Shown here: positions 50,697 to 61,455 of the stretch, piece by piece
Layout: every line of letters starts with the position of its first letter
Position numbering within the stretch: position 1 is the stretch's first letter
Origin: Adineta vaga
Lineage: Eukaryota > Rotifera
NCBI GenBank assembly: GCA_021613535.1
Contig: CP075497.1
Span: forward strand, 12,896,001-12,960,000
Direction: 5' to 3'
Length of the DNA: 64,000 nucleotides
Position numbers and translations under genes: made by a program
The notes under the pieces: model-generated
The model's input: the letters and a program-made list of their open reading frames with translations, nothing else
Databases searched by the model: none
What the model was told of the DNA's origin: nothing

Positions 50697-51350
50697 GTCA
50701 CAGATAGGAGTAATGCATGCTGCATCATTCTTTTTTCTTGTCTATATTTATTTCCACCGAGAATTGGTTTATTCATAGGTACTGATCTGCAATTACTGAC
50801 CTTTTAACTTTGCATGGTCCTAATGCAATCGATGGTCCCATAACAGCCACTACTCATTTGCTGTGTATTTGATACTGCCTCTTCTGCTAATGATATTGTT
50901 CGATATGCTCTTTCTGGCGATAGTTGTCTTTAGGGTGTGGATGTGGATGTTATTTTCTCATTAACGCCCTCACCCTCAAGATGGAAAATACACACTCATT
51001 TTTAAATAATTTTCTTTAAATGACTCATCTCAACAAATATGGACGAAGAGAACTTCTTTGCTGCATCAAAAATTAATAGTAAAGTCATAGTAAACAATGA
51101 TTTTGTCAACATATCATATGTGAAAATTATAACATAGAGAAAAAAAGTCAGACCGTGTTAATTTCATTTTTTTTTATTGTCAATACACGTAAAAAATTGT
51201 TTTTTTTCCAACCTGCCAGTTTAGGAATGAGTCATGATAGTGATTACTTCCGTTAGTCGAGAACTAGTTGTTTCTACATATCTTTTATTCTGTATTTGAT
51301 TTTTTTACATTGAGAACACCTTTTCATCACGATTTGAAGAAATTCGCATC
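50697..51350. other. Intergenic region
   Basis: It contains a telomere-like hairpin at 50932-50979 (GGGTGTGGATGTGGATGT ... CGCCCTCACCCTC). No gene assigned; the minus-strand stretch just upstream of the HSP70 remnant is open in places but unrecognised. Confidence 0.45.
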
Positions 51351-51575
51351 ATGCAAAAGCCCACTGGAATGGGTACTAGTACGGCTATACATTACTATCA
51401 TGTCGGTGCTCAAATGTATAATTGGATCAACCAACACAATGGACAGACTTCTAATACTATTCATGGAGGAATGCATCAATTTCGAATGCCATCTAAAGCG
51501 AACAGTGGAACTCGTTTAGTCTATAATGGTTGGGAAATGTTGTTGCCATCACGAATTATGCTTATTGGTTATTAA
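51351..51575 (+). CDS. Small hypothetical protein or exon
   Basis: 74 codons from ATG 51351 to TAA. The frame stays open about 17 codons further upstream. Composition is protein-like (GMGTSTAIHYYHVGAQMYNW, then a Gly/His-rich stretch and YNGWEMLLPSR) and unlike the AT-driven random frames nearby. I recognise no family. It may be the last exon of a lost gene. Confidence 0.3.
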   Translation: MQKPTGMGTSTAIHYYHVGAQMYNWINQHNGQTSNTIHGGMHQFRMPSKANSGTRLVYNGWEMLLPSRIMLIGY

Positions 51576-52199
51576 CACTAACATTCAGTTATGCATTATT
51601 TGGCTTTTTTTCGCACAATATGTTTTAAATATTATAATAAGTTGCATAAATTCTTTATTGAAGTTTAAGTTAAAGACAATATTTTTCTTGATTAATTCTC
51701 TTTTATTGACACGTCAAAAGAAAAGAGAAGCTAAACTTTTCAATGCTTTACTGAATCGACCATAAAAACCAATATTTATTGTTATCATGGATAGTAGATT
51801 AACATGTTCTTCAATGATGTTAATAAATTTATACAAATCAGATCATAAAGACATCCTAAGATTGATTGTAAAAGAGAATCAATTATATAACTACTAATTT
51901 AAAATTCAGATATCATCTATACTAAAACTCAATGTTTGAAAATACCAACTAAATTCAGTAAATAAAACAATTCCATTTCCTCGAGTCATTTGTTCATAAT
52001 AAAATCTAACGTTCAACGATAAACTTCAGGGTGTGGGTGAGGGTGTTTGTGTTCTTCTAATCCTCACTCACCCACGTTCACATCCTCAACAGGCAGAAAG
52101 AGATAAAGATCAACGAAAATGATTATTAAATGCAATCTCACATACACCCACACCCTACTAATTATAACTGAAAAAGAAGTGTTTCTATGACATTCAACA
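51576..52199. other. Intergenic region with telomere-like hairpin
   Basis: AT-rich; element at 52029-52088 and a second C-rich tract (52144-52157) lie just 3' of the glutamate decarboxylase stop. Confidence 0.5.
52029..52088. repeat. Telomere-like hairpin
   Basis: GGGTGTGGGTGAGGGTGT and CTCACTCACCCACGTTCACATCC arms around a short spacer; a good member of the family. Confidence 0.65.
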
Positions 52200-53765
52200 G
52201 ATGACATGTTTGGTACTATGTTTATCCTTTTTGTGTTTGTGATCTGTTCCATCTTTACTCGACTGAACACTTTTTGTCACTCGTTGACTATGCTGTTTTG
52301 ATCGTCGATGTTGATGGTTGTTGTCTCGAGCTGTATTTAACGCTTCAATTAAATCATGATGTCCATAAGAATCAGATAAACGAATTAACACTAGTCGAAT
52401 ATCCTCAAGTAGAATGGAAGCAATATTACGAGTAAAAGTTTCACGTACAACAATACGACAAACAGTAATATCACTAACATTCTCAGCTAGAGTATAAACA
52501 GGTATAATCCATCCATGCTCGCGCAATCCATGAACAAGAATAGTTTCATTGAATCGGAGATTTTTTTCTGGATTGATAGAAAAGGCAATCATTGGTAACG
52601 AAGGTTGATCGTTTCGACTCCGAATGACGAACAAACCTTCGCTCATTGTTACCAACGAGTCAGCTACAAACTTGGCATTGTCGATGGCCAATCGTGCAAT
52701 TCTTTCGTAACCTTCGAAACCTAAATGAAGAAATTGGTAATATTGTCCGATAACATTCGCAGCAGAACGTGAAAAATTCAGATTGAATGTTGGTTCATCG
52801 ACACCTAAGTAATTCACATGAAAGATTAAGTCTTCAGGAAGATCTTCTTTACAACGCCAAACGATCCAACCTAAACCAGGTAGTACCAATCCGTATTTGT
52901 GACCACTTGTATTAATTGATCGAACTTGTTCCAATCGAAAATCCCATAATACATCGGGAAAAATAAACGGAGCGATCATTGCACCCGAAGCACCATCGAC
53001 ATGAATAGGAATATCAAAACCCTTTTCCTTCTTCAACTTCAACAAAGCATTGTTTAATCGTTCGATATCTTCGAATTCACCTGTTAGAGTCGTACCGAGA
53101 ATTGCTAATATACCACACGTATTTTCATCACATCGAGCAATGGCTTGTTCGATATCGAGCGTATAGCGATTATGTTCGAGAGGAATACTTCGTGGTTCAA
53201 TATCAAAGTATCGACATAGTTTCAAGACGGATACATGAACAGCTGTACTGAATATTAAATTACAACGAGTAGTAATTTCTTCTGGTTTCTTTCCTTCTTT
53301 TATTGCTTGTTTGGCACGCCAACGCCATTTCAATGACAAACCACCTAACATAATGGCTTCACTAGATCCAATTGTCGCTGTACCAACTGCTCCACTCTCT
53401 TCATCATCATCATCATCATCATGCGAAGGTGCATGAAACAAATTTGCTAGTATATTAATACATCGATCTTGAATTTCACTACTGTGTCTATATTGACTAG
53501 TGTCTGCCAAATTCTTATTCAAATTTTCCATCATCAATGCATGACATTCTTTATCAATTTCGGTCGTAACGAATGAAGCTAAATTCAGATCAGGATTACC
53601 ATCAAGTTTCAATTCTGAACGAATAATTGAAGCAGCGGCTTGTTTAGTAACAGATTTCTGAGGCATTTTCAATTTAGGAATTTCATGATCGACTTCGACA
53701 TAGCGATATAGATGGTTAATAGTTGCACTGGCACCCTTACCACGCACATGATTCGATAGAGACAT
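52194..53765 (-). CDS. Glutamate decarboxylase, bacterial/plant/fungal (GadB-like) type
   Basis: Intronless, 523 aa from the ATG at 53765. The frame runs open 51 codons further upstream, but that part is hydrophobic and unlike the family, so the internal Met (MSLSNHVRGKGAS) is preferred. It is a PLP-dependent group II decarboxylase. It has GTATIGSSEAIMLGG, HVDGASGA (Asp257) and SINTSGHKYG with the PLP lysine at 290, followed by PGLGWIVWR. The order and spacing match E. coli GadB and plant GADs rather than animal GAD65/67. It converts glutamate to GABA and CO2 in the cytosol. An Asp run (about 116-121) and a basic His/Lys/Ser tail are additions. Acquisition from a non-animal source is likely. 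Confidence 0.92.
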   Translation of the reverse strand: MSLSNHVRGKGASATINHLYRYVEVDHEIPKLKMPQKSVTKQAAASIIRSELKLDGNPDLNLASFVTTEIDKECHALMMENLNKNLADTSQYRHSSEIQDRCINILANLFHAPSHDDDDDDEESGAVGTATIGSSEAIMLGGLSLKWRWRAKQAIKEGKKPEEITTRCNLIFSTAVHVSVLKLCRYFDIEPRSIPLEHNRYTLDIEQAIARCDENTCGILAILGTTLTGEFEDIERLNNALLKLKKEKGFDIPIHVDGASGAMIAPFIFPDVLWDFRLEQVRSINTSGHKYGLVLPGLGWIVWRCKEDLPEDLIFHVNYLGVDEPTFNLNFSRSAANVIGQYYQFLHLGFEGYERIARLAIDNAKFVADSLVTMSEGLFVIRSRNDQPSLPMIAFSINPEKNLRFNETILVHGLREHGWIIPVYTLAENVSDITVCRIVVRETFTRNIASILLEDIRLVLIRLSDSYGHHDLIEALNTARDNNHQHRRSKQHSQRVTKSVQSSKDGTDHKHKKDKHSTKHVIC

Positions 53766-54651
53766 GATAGTATTGAGAAAAATTACCACTACAATCGTAT
53801 TGTTAGTTTGATAAATGAAGGTAAAAAGATAAAGTTGACAAGGTACGAAATTAAGAAAGAAAGCAAGGGAGAAGAAAAACAAAGTATGGATGAATCTATC
53901 ACTCTTACAACTGCACATTCACCGCATGTCAAACACAGAACGAATAAAAGTACATCTTCATATGGATAATCGATCAAAGGTTAATTTTTCTTTCTTGTCA
54001 CATGGTCCGATCATAACGTAAATATTAATATACATGATGAGGGTATGGGTGTGAGACGTTAATAAAAATATAATCCACACACACTCATCCTCACCGAGTG
54101 TTGTGATGCAGCGCATTACTCGTTTTTCATATTGGATTTCTGGGTCAATACCTTTAAGTTGAACATTAAGAATTATAAAATTCTTAAAAGAAATTATTAC
54201 AATCCTAGCAGACAAATTGTTTAAAAATAGCAAGCGTTTCTCTGTGTAATAGTAAAATGTGGCATGATAGAGACATTTTGAAAAAGAAAAGACGGTTTAA
54301 GATTATTTTTTTACTTGTGAAACTAAAATGCGATAACCATGTCGGTCCTAAAGGGACAATGTAGCATACACAATTAACACGTTTCACAATGAGAGAAAGG
54401 CAAGCATAAGCATAGCGGAGCGAAAGAGAAGAATAATTTGCATGTCTTTTTTTTCCATACAACATTGATATGTACATTCCATCGAGATAAGATACGTTGT
54501 GCGTAGACATATAGCTTGTTGAATTATAATCAATGACACAGTAGAAATAAACAGTGTGTTTTGGGTTCGGAGAGGTGAGATCGAACTTGATACGTTCCAA
54601 TTTAGATTCAGAGATGTATCTCATTCATTTGGACTCTCCGAATAGTTAAGA
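53766..54651. other. Intergenic region with telomere-like hairpin
   Basis: Upstream of the GAD gene; element at 54038-54095 (GAGGGTATGGGTGTGAG ... CACACACACTCATCCTCACC). The 139-codon minus frame at 54205-54624 has no domain. Confidence 0.5.
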
Positions 54652-55713
54652 TTATTGATTATTAGTACGAGTGGTCAATTGTCTGCCAGTATTAGTAGCA
54701 GTTGCAGGATTTACGACAGATGTCTGTATTCCTAATAGACCAAGAAACTGTTTTCGAAAACTCTTATTTGAAATTATTGATACATAAAAACCTCCAGCAG
54801 CAAATAAATAAGAAGATAATCGAATGAAAGCAACAATTAATTGTTCCCAGGCTATTAGTAAAGGTGATTTTATCCAGTAATCAGTAAACATACGATAAAG
54901 AATAAAAACTCCAAATGGAACATAATTAATTATAGCAAGGACAGATTGTAGAAATAACATAATCGTTAATTGTAAATCAATTTGTTGATTATGATCTTGA
55001 CCCTGCATAGCTGCACGCCGTTTAGTCACACTTCGAACACTATGCCAAAGTAGACCAGCGAGTATAATGACAACCAGAGGTGAACCTACTGCTGAAAGAG
55101 ATACATCCAGATAAGTATCAAAAGTTCTGTAGATGCCTTCTTGAGCCCGACAGCTTTCACCAGTATTAGTATAAAAAATGAGACGATGACTAGTAATTAC
55201 TATCCAAACAAGAGCATTTAATATTATTATTTTGTAAGCAAGAGAAACACGATTACTCCATTGTCGTAATTCTAGAATAAAAAAGAATATTAGTAAAAGT
55301 GATTCAATGTTACTATACTTACTATTCGAACGTTGTGCTGATAAAATTCGATCAAGTGTAGCAAATAAAAACAGTGTATTTTCATTTTGATACATAAATA
55401 ATGAAATAAATTCTCGAATTCTACAAAATACATCTGATGCATCCATTAATGATATTTGAAAACCACTTTCTAATATGCGTGTTAACAGTATACAATCGAG
55501 AATACATAAACTAGCAATATTTTCCCAAAATAAATAAATAAAACAAGCTTGTTTACGATATTTTTGTGATCGAAATACAAGTATACTGCCGATACATCCT
55601 ACATTTCCAGCAATCAATATAAAGATTCCACCCCAAATCATTACATGAAGTCCAACACTTTTAAGTATATTGTCAAGGTTGTTGGACATATCGCTTGTTC
55701 CACTATTATTCAT
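54652..55713 (-). CDS. Rhodopsin-like seven-TM receptor
   Basis: Exon 1 is 55323-55713 and exon 2 is 54652-55271. The intron 55272-55322 is 51 nt with GTAAGT and TTCTAG; its length is a multiple of three and it lacks a stop, so the unspliced frame stays open (353 codons). The spliced product is 336 aa. Seven hydrophobic segments are clear: TM1 MIWGGIFILIAGNVGCIGSILVF; TM3 ending FLFATLDRILSA, an LDR in place of DRY; TM4 from IILNALVWIVI; TM5 SAVGSPLVVIILAGLLW; TM6 ending in NYVPFGVF; and TM7 LSSYLFAAGGFYV. A G-protein-coupled receptor of the expanded rotifer peptide-receptor type is likely; the ligand is unknown. Confidence 0.82.
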   Translation of the reverse strand: MNNSGTSDMSNNLDNILKSVGLHVMIWGGIFILIAGNVGCIGSILVFRSQKYRKQACFIYLFWENIASLCILDCILLTRILESGFQISLMDASDVFCRIREFISLFMYQNENTLFLFATLDRILSAQRSNSKYSNIESLLLIFFFILELRQWSNRVSLAYKIIILNALVWIVITSHRLIFYTNTGESCRAQEGIYRTFDTYLDVSLSAVGSPLVVIILAGLLWHSVRSVTKRRAAMQGQDHNQQIDLQLTIMLFLQSVLAIINYVPFGVFILYRMFTDYWIKSPLLIAWEQLIVAFIRLSSYLFAAGGFYVSIISNKSFRKQFLGLLGIQTSVVNPATATNTGRQLTTRTNNQ

Positions 55714-56339
55714 TTTTTTTCTTACCGAGTTTTGAAGTAAATATCCTGTAGAAAATAACGTAAGTGAAAGGATAAGAATAATTCAAAGAGATATTTATAA
55801 GACTAAAATGTAACGTCTTCTATAGAAAAAACAAATTTTTTGTTACTTTATTTACAAGTACATTATTGATGAGAGAACGATTCAGACCCTGATTTTTTTA
55901 CTATTTTTATTTATTCGTATTTCATTTTATATGATTTATTAAAATCATGAAAAGTTTGAAAGAATTTTTGTCAATATCATATTTCTTTCAGAATATATAT
56001 TCGTCAGAAGACGATTGAAGTAGATGACAGGCTTGTATGATGTTTTTGATTGAGTACTTCTTTTGAAAATGATCATATAATCATTATAGATTTTCAATTC
56101 TCCAGTAGAGTTTATGTTTTCTTTATCTATTATGCACGACGTAATCATAAATATTTAGTCTTTTTTGTATATTTCCCAGACAGATTCGTCCACTTACTGA
56201 TTCTAACTCTGATCACCATGTTGAGGGTGTGAGTGTAGACTATTACATTACACTCTCAATATACCACTCAAAAGTGGACGGAGACAATAATTCACATAGG
56301 AACTCCATATAGAATTGATACATGTTAACTAACTAGTGA
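55714..56339. other. Intergenic region
   Basis: AT-rich; weak telomere-like element at 56223-56260. Short frames on both strands overlap and show no domain. Confidence 0.45.
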
Positions 56340-56640
56340 TAGCGCTAGTGTACGAAATAAAAAAACGACTTTTACAACAGAATAGATTGGTTGATGTTTC
56401 AATACCAAAAGCTAAACTTAATATTCTTGGTAGGAGACTTGTTACTAATGTACTAATATTGAAAACAGATGAAAATAATAAAAAGAAATGAACAAGGATT
56501 TGATCGAGTAGAAAATAATATATAAAGATTAATCAGATTTCCAATTAAACCAAAATTAAATATTATTAAACCAGCATATGTACTAAACTTATATTTCCAA
56601 AGATACTCAATGATACTGTTGATGACATTGATGGAGAAGT
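56340..56640 (-). pseudogene. GPCR N-terminal remnant (TM1-TM2)
   Basis: The minus strand reads YAGLIIFNFGLIGNLINLYILF, cut here to its key pattern (TM1 with GN), then RSNPCSF. After a frame change comes NISTLVTSLLPRILSLAFG, the TM1-TM2 portion of a rotifer-type receptor. Nothing further downstream is preserved, so it is a scrap. Confidence 0.5.
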
Positions 56641-57155
56641 TAATGAATACATATATCTATGAATACTTCAAAGTATTTCATCGGATCATCTAGACGTTCA
56701 TTTATATCTTTACATTTAATGGCAAAGAGTTTTTAACATTTCAAAGGCGGAATTACATCAAACACAGGTCATGTTGGATACAATTATTTTGATAGTATCG
56801 AAGTATATTTTAGATGAACTTGTTCTCTGGAATTTCACATATGTCGAACTTGAAAGTTCTGTTCAATTGAATTCAAGTATCGAAGTTAACACTACTGATC
56901 AAAACGACGAATTTGTCAATTTGATGAAAAAGGTACCGGGAGTGACACCAATAATATATGTTCCAATTCCACTCTATAATCTCCTATTTTTTTAAATTGA
57001 TTACGGTGATTTGAAAATTCTATTAGTATTTTTATCTATAATGCCATCTAAATTGAAAATATAATCCCTTGTTTTTAATGTTACTCCTCTTCAAAACAAT
57101 AGAATACATATTTATAAAATGCACTATTCTCTATTTAGGTATTAGAATCTAAAAT
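56641..57155. other. Intergenic region upstream of the beta-helix gene
   Basis: A 74-codon plus frame (56771-56995) has no recognisable domain. The rest is AT-rich. Confidence 0.4.
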
Positions 57156-60001
57156 ATGGTGTATCAGTACGTTTTTCATTTTTTCGTTATCGATCTATTA
57201 CTGGTTGTAGTTGCAGGCATATCAGGTACGTTCGTATCAACAATTAAATATTTCTTTGTCAGTATACTATTCTATGATGTACTATTGTAGATGATACTTA
57301 TCAGCAACAAACAAGACAGATTAGGTAAAAACTATTGATCTTGAAGTTGTGGACGAGAAGAAGAAAGTGCTATATACTCTCTTTTTATGTATTTAATCGA
57401 TTTTCTAGTCGACAACTGTTGGTCGATCAACGTGGTAGCACTCCATACAAAACCATTGCATCTGCAGTTGCTGTTGTTGCTCCTGGTGACACAATTATCT
57501 TGGTCAAAGGCAGTGGTCCATATCGCGAGTCTCTCAATATTAAGAGAAATGGTACTGCCACAGCTCCTATTCTAGTTGAAGGTAACGGTGAGACTATCAC
57601 TGGTTTTGATCCGATGCGTTTCACATTCGATGGTACGGTTTGGATCTATACACTCTCAAAACCATTCGACACGGCACCAGTTGTTATTACAAAGGATGGT
57701 CGACGTATTCTTCAGGATCAAGACACTGGTAAATTTCTTGGACCTATAAAATTGCGGGATGATGGGAAAACTTTCGAACTTACTCTTGATACTTCGACCG
57801 ACGGTTGGGAAATCTCTACTCGTTTGTCCGTGGTTGCTATCACTGATACTTCTCACCATGTCTATCGTAACATAATTGCCACTGGTAGTTTAAATGATGG
57901 TTTCAATCTTCATGGTTATGGTATTAATATTATCTTCGAGAATATCGCCGGCTACAACAATCTCGATGAGGGCTTCTCATCACACGATACAATCTCATGC
58001 ACAGTTACTAATGGTCGTTTCTGGAGTAATGACAACGGTATGGCAAATGTCAATAACTGTATTACGAATGTTACCAATGTGATGATTCACGATAATGTTG
58101 GTTTCGGTCTCTGGTTGACTGACAACACTACAAGCAACTTAGTTGATATTCGTGTTTGGAATAATGGTGCTGCTCAGTTCCGTATCGATAGTCGCGCCAC
58201 AGGTACAGCTACGAGACTCTCAGTATGGAAACAGTCGTGGAATACACCACCTTGGTGTCGTTACATGGAATCGAAAACCGTTAAGAATTCGATAGCACTG
58301 GGTGGTAACGCTGCTTATAGTCCTATTCCATTTTGGAGAGGAAAACCCGAAATCATGAATACATCCACCATGCCTATTCCTATCAATCCGACGAGTAATA
58401 CTACTGTGCCTAGTATCGCAGCTTTGATTCAAAATGCTCTTGTAACTGGCCGTTCGCTTGTCGTTTTCCCAGCTGGAATTCATCGCATTACAGATCAAAT
58501 CAATGTTCTTAATGCCAACAATCTTGAGATTGATGGTACAGGTGCAACTTTGATGATGATCACTCGTCGACGTAGCATCTTTTACATCTCAAAAGCAAAA
58601 ACTTTAATCATTCGTGGTTTAACACTCGACTATGATCCACTTCCGTTTACTCAAGGTACAATAACTGCTGTTACATCGAGTATAATCACGTTCATCGTGC
58701 ACAATGGCTATCCTGATCTTAGTACCGATTTTGGTCGAACGCCACCTACACATTTGTTCAAGCCGGATGGTCGACGGCATCCAGATGCTTATGATTTCTA
58801 CAAGCCCTCTCTGAATATTACTACGAATCGAACGGGTACTTTAACCAAAACTGGCCCTAACTGGCCCGCTACTCTTGCTATTGGTGATTTCATTGTACTT
58901 GATCGTCGCGAAGTTGATGCTACAAACGCTGTTAATATCTATGAATGTACTGGTCTAGTTACCTTTGAAGATGTTACAATACTCAGTTCACCTACTCTTG
59001 GTTTTGCCGGTCGCTATAATCGCGATGTTGTCATTTTCCGTCGCGTCACACTACGACCTGGTGCAAAGCCAAATGATGCAATTCAGCCACGGTTGTTTTC
59101 TACGAATGCTGATGCCATTAACTTTGTGCAATGCCGCAAAGGACCACTCATTGAAAACTGCGACATATCTCATCAGGGTGATGATTCTCTTAATGTACAC
59201 GGCTATTTCTTCAAGATAAATCAAGTACTTTCGGACACAAGCTTCCAGTTCACTTATCCAAGCCCTTCTGGTTTCCTCAATCCTATACAAGCTAATGATA
59301 CTGTGCGTCTACACGCTAACGGTAATTTCAACATAATTGGTACGGCGAAATTTGCTTCGGGCAGATTACTGAATACTAGTGGTGGAATTACTACATACGA
59401 GATCCATCTTTCAGCTCCACCTACTACACCACTCACTGTCGATCAATGGTTTGACGTTCTTGAAGTTAATTGCCCAGACTATCTCGTTCGCGATAGCTAT
59501 TTTCATGATCATCGTGGACGTGGTTTGCGTATTATGGCTAGCAATGGTCTCGTTGAACGAAATTACTTTGAACGTCTTACTAAATGTGCCATTTCTATTG
59601 GTCCTGAACTTGGATACTGGCGCGAAGCAGGCTGGGTGAGTAACGTCACAATAAAAAATAATACCATACATGATATTGGTGTGGATGTCAGTCTATCTGC
59701 GGCAGGTATTGTTACGCCTGGTGCTATTAGTGTTTTCGTTCATACCGACAAAAACTCACCACCTTACCCGAACAATCATAGAAACATTACTATTCAGGAC
59801 AACAACATCGAAGAAACATCTGTAGCTGGCATCCATGCCTATGCTGTGGCTGGTCTTATTGTGCGTGGCAACACACTTTTTCATACAAATCGCATTCGTG
59901 GTCCAGGTACCGATAGTTTTACTGGTCTTGTAACTACGGGACCAATTTCGGTCTCTGCTGCTAGTAATGTTATCCTTGAGGATAACCATATTATTGAATA
60001 A
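57156..60001 (+). CDS. Secreted right-handed beta-helix protein resembling GH110 galactosidases
   Basis: Exons: 57156-57225, 57291-57324 and 57409-60001, with introns of 65 and 84 nt, GT-AG and in phase, giving 898 aa. The first small exon encodes a signal peptide (MVYQYVFHFFVIDLLLVVVA). Residues ~40-330 form a parallel beta-helix (STPYKTIASAVAVVAPGDTI, then many N-x-[IV]-x-[DN] turns). Residues ~370-898 form a second beta-helix. There, NADAINFVQCRKGPLIENC and GDDSLNVHGYF (Asp626-Asp627) resemble the active-site region of bacterial GH110 alpha-1,3-galactosidases, as I recall that family. Cleavage of galactosides or another polysaccharide outside the cell is inferred, not shown. The coding GC content is higher than its surroundings and the long third exon has no intron. 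Bacterial origin with added signal-peptide exons is plausible. Confidence 0.8.
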
Positions 60002-60237
60002 ATACATATATAACTTGAAACTTGAATTCACCTATTCAAGCTGAGTGTAAGGATGTTGGGTGAGTATAGGTGTGAAGGCGAGGGAAAGGTTGAATGAAGA
60101 GAATAACGACACCCACACCCTCATTCTCAGGAAATTTTATTTGTTACGTTAAAAATTGTTCATGTTTTGTTAATCAAAATATGAATGTGTTCTAAAAAAT
60201 GTTCATGACATATTACTTTTTCTCTGCAGTGATTAGA
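60002..60237. repeat. Telomere-like element in convergent intergenic gap
   Basis: At 60056-60127, G-rich sequence (TTGGGTGAGTATAGGTGTGAAGG) and CACCCACACCCTCATTCTC lie between the convergent beta-helix and LRR genes. Confidence 0.55.
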
Positions 60238-61455
60238 TTATCCCAAAAAAGGTACTCTGATTGGCGTCTATAGAGAATTAAAAATAAAAAGATAAATATT
60301 ACTTGACGTAGTCGAAGAACATCAGCCAGATGTTGTACAGCTTGATCACCAATTTGATTTTTTTGTAGATCAAGTGTTAGCAGTGTCTATTGCAAATGCT
60401 TAGTATCTTTCAATGAGAAGAAAATTAACAGAAGCATGCAATACTTGATTTTTTCGTAGACCATCACTCAAATATTGTGCACCTTCTACATGAATTTTAT
60501 TATACGACAGGTCTAAAGTTGTCAGAGTCTAATAGAAAAGTTTTCAATATATTGATAAAAAAGCAACATTGAAATCATATATTTGATTTACGAGCAGAGC
60601 AGAACCAAGATATTTCATTCTTACATCTCCGATTTCATTCGATGAAATATCTAAACGTGTCAGTGTCTACAGTGAATGGTCTGCTAAAATAAAATGCCTA
60701 TGAAGTAATTACTTGATTTTGTTGTAGACCATTGCTAAGATATTCGGTTCCTTTTGGACCAATCTGATTTGCCCTTAGGTCTAGCGATGTGAGTGTCTTT
60801 AAAAATTAGAGTACATAGGAACAGAATTCGAAAAAGACCCAACTTGATTTAATCCAAGAACTTCACCAAGAAACTTTGCTTCATCATCACCTATTTGATT
60901 ATTCGATAAGATTAAAGTGGTGATTGACTGACAAGGAACAAAAAATATATAAAATCACTTGAACAAAAGAAAAATGACTCGATTTTGCTTAAGACCTTCT
61001 GCAAAATTTTCTATCCCTTCGCCACGAAGACAGTCTTCCGCAATAGTCAAACGGATAAGAGTCTGTCAAAAAATATATGACGTATTTGTCGGAAAAGAAG
61101 AAAAGATTTTACTTGATTTTGTTTGAAAACGTCTCCAAAATACTGTATTCCTTTCGATAAGATTGAATTATCGCGAAAAGATAAATTGATTACTGTCTAT
61201 AAGAAAATAAGATGTTTCAGATGACGCAATAATAAAGACGAGAAACAGATCTCATTACTCGATTTTCTCGCAATCCATCGGCAAGATATTTCGCTCCTAT
61301 ATGACTCAGTAGAGTTTGAGTAAAAAATAACCCCGTAATCGTTTGTGCAACACAATAATTAATATAATAAAATAACAAACAGAATGTACAATACTTGATT
61401 TTGTCAAAGTGCCAACCCAAGAAGTTGAGCACGTGTATCTTAAATGTTTAAGTGT
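60238..61455 (-). pseudogene. LRR protein gene, one repeat per exon, partly decayed
   Basis: Eight 84-nt exons each encode exactly one 28-residue RI-type leucine-rich repeat (TLTTLDLSYNKIHVEGAQYL style): 61259-61342, 61113-61196, 60979-61062, 60844-60927, 60713-60796, 60583-60666, 60445-60528 and 60303-60386. A terminal 10-codon exon is 60238-60267. Introns are about 35-75 nt. Three lesions are visible: the donor after exon 60583-60666 reads AT instead of GT (60581-60582); the acceptor before 61259-61342 reads AA instead of AG (61343-61344); and a ninth repeat (61395-61455) is about 23 nt short with a changed acceptor. Such LRR arrays bind other proteins, for example in NLR-like receptors. 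The 5' part was not found. Confidence 0.7.

Noticed and set aside
53766-53918. 51-codon N-terminal extension of the decarboxylase
   Set aside because: Hydrophobic and unlike the family; the internal Met gives the usual length.
54205-54624. 139-codon minus-strand frame
   Set aside because: No domain and no conserved pattern; chance open frame.
7201-60127. CRISPR-like reading of the repeated G-rich elements
   Set aside because: They are scattered singly, are inverted rather than direct repeats, and the genome is eukaryotic.
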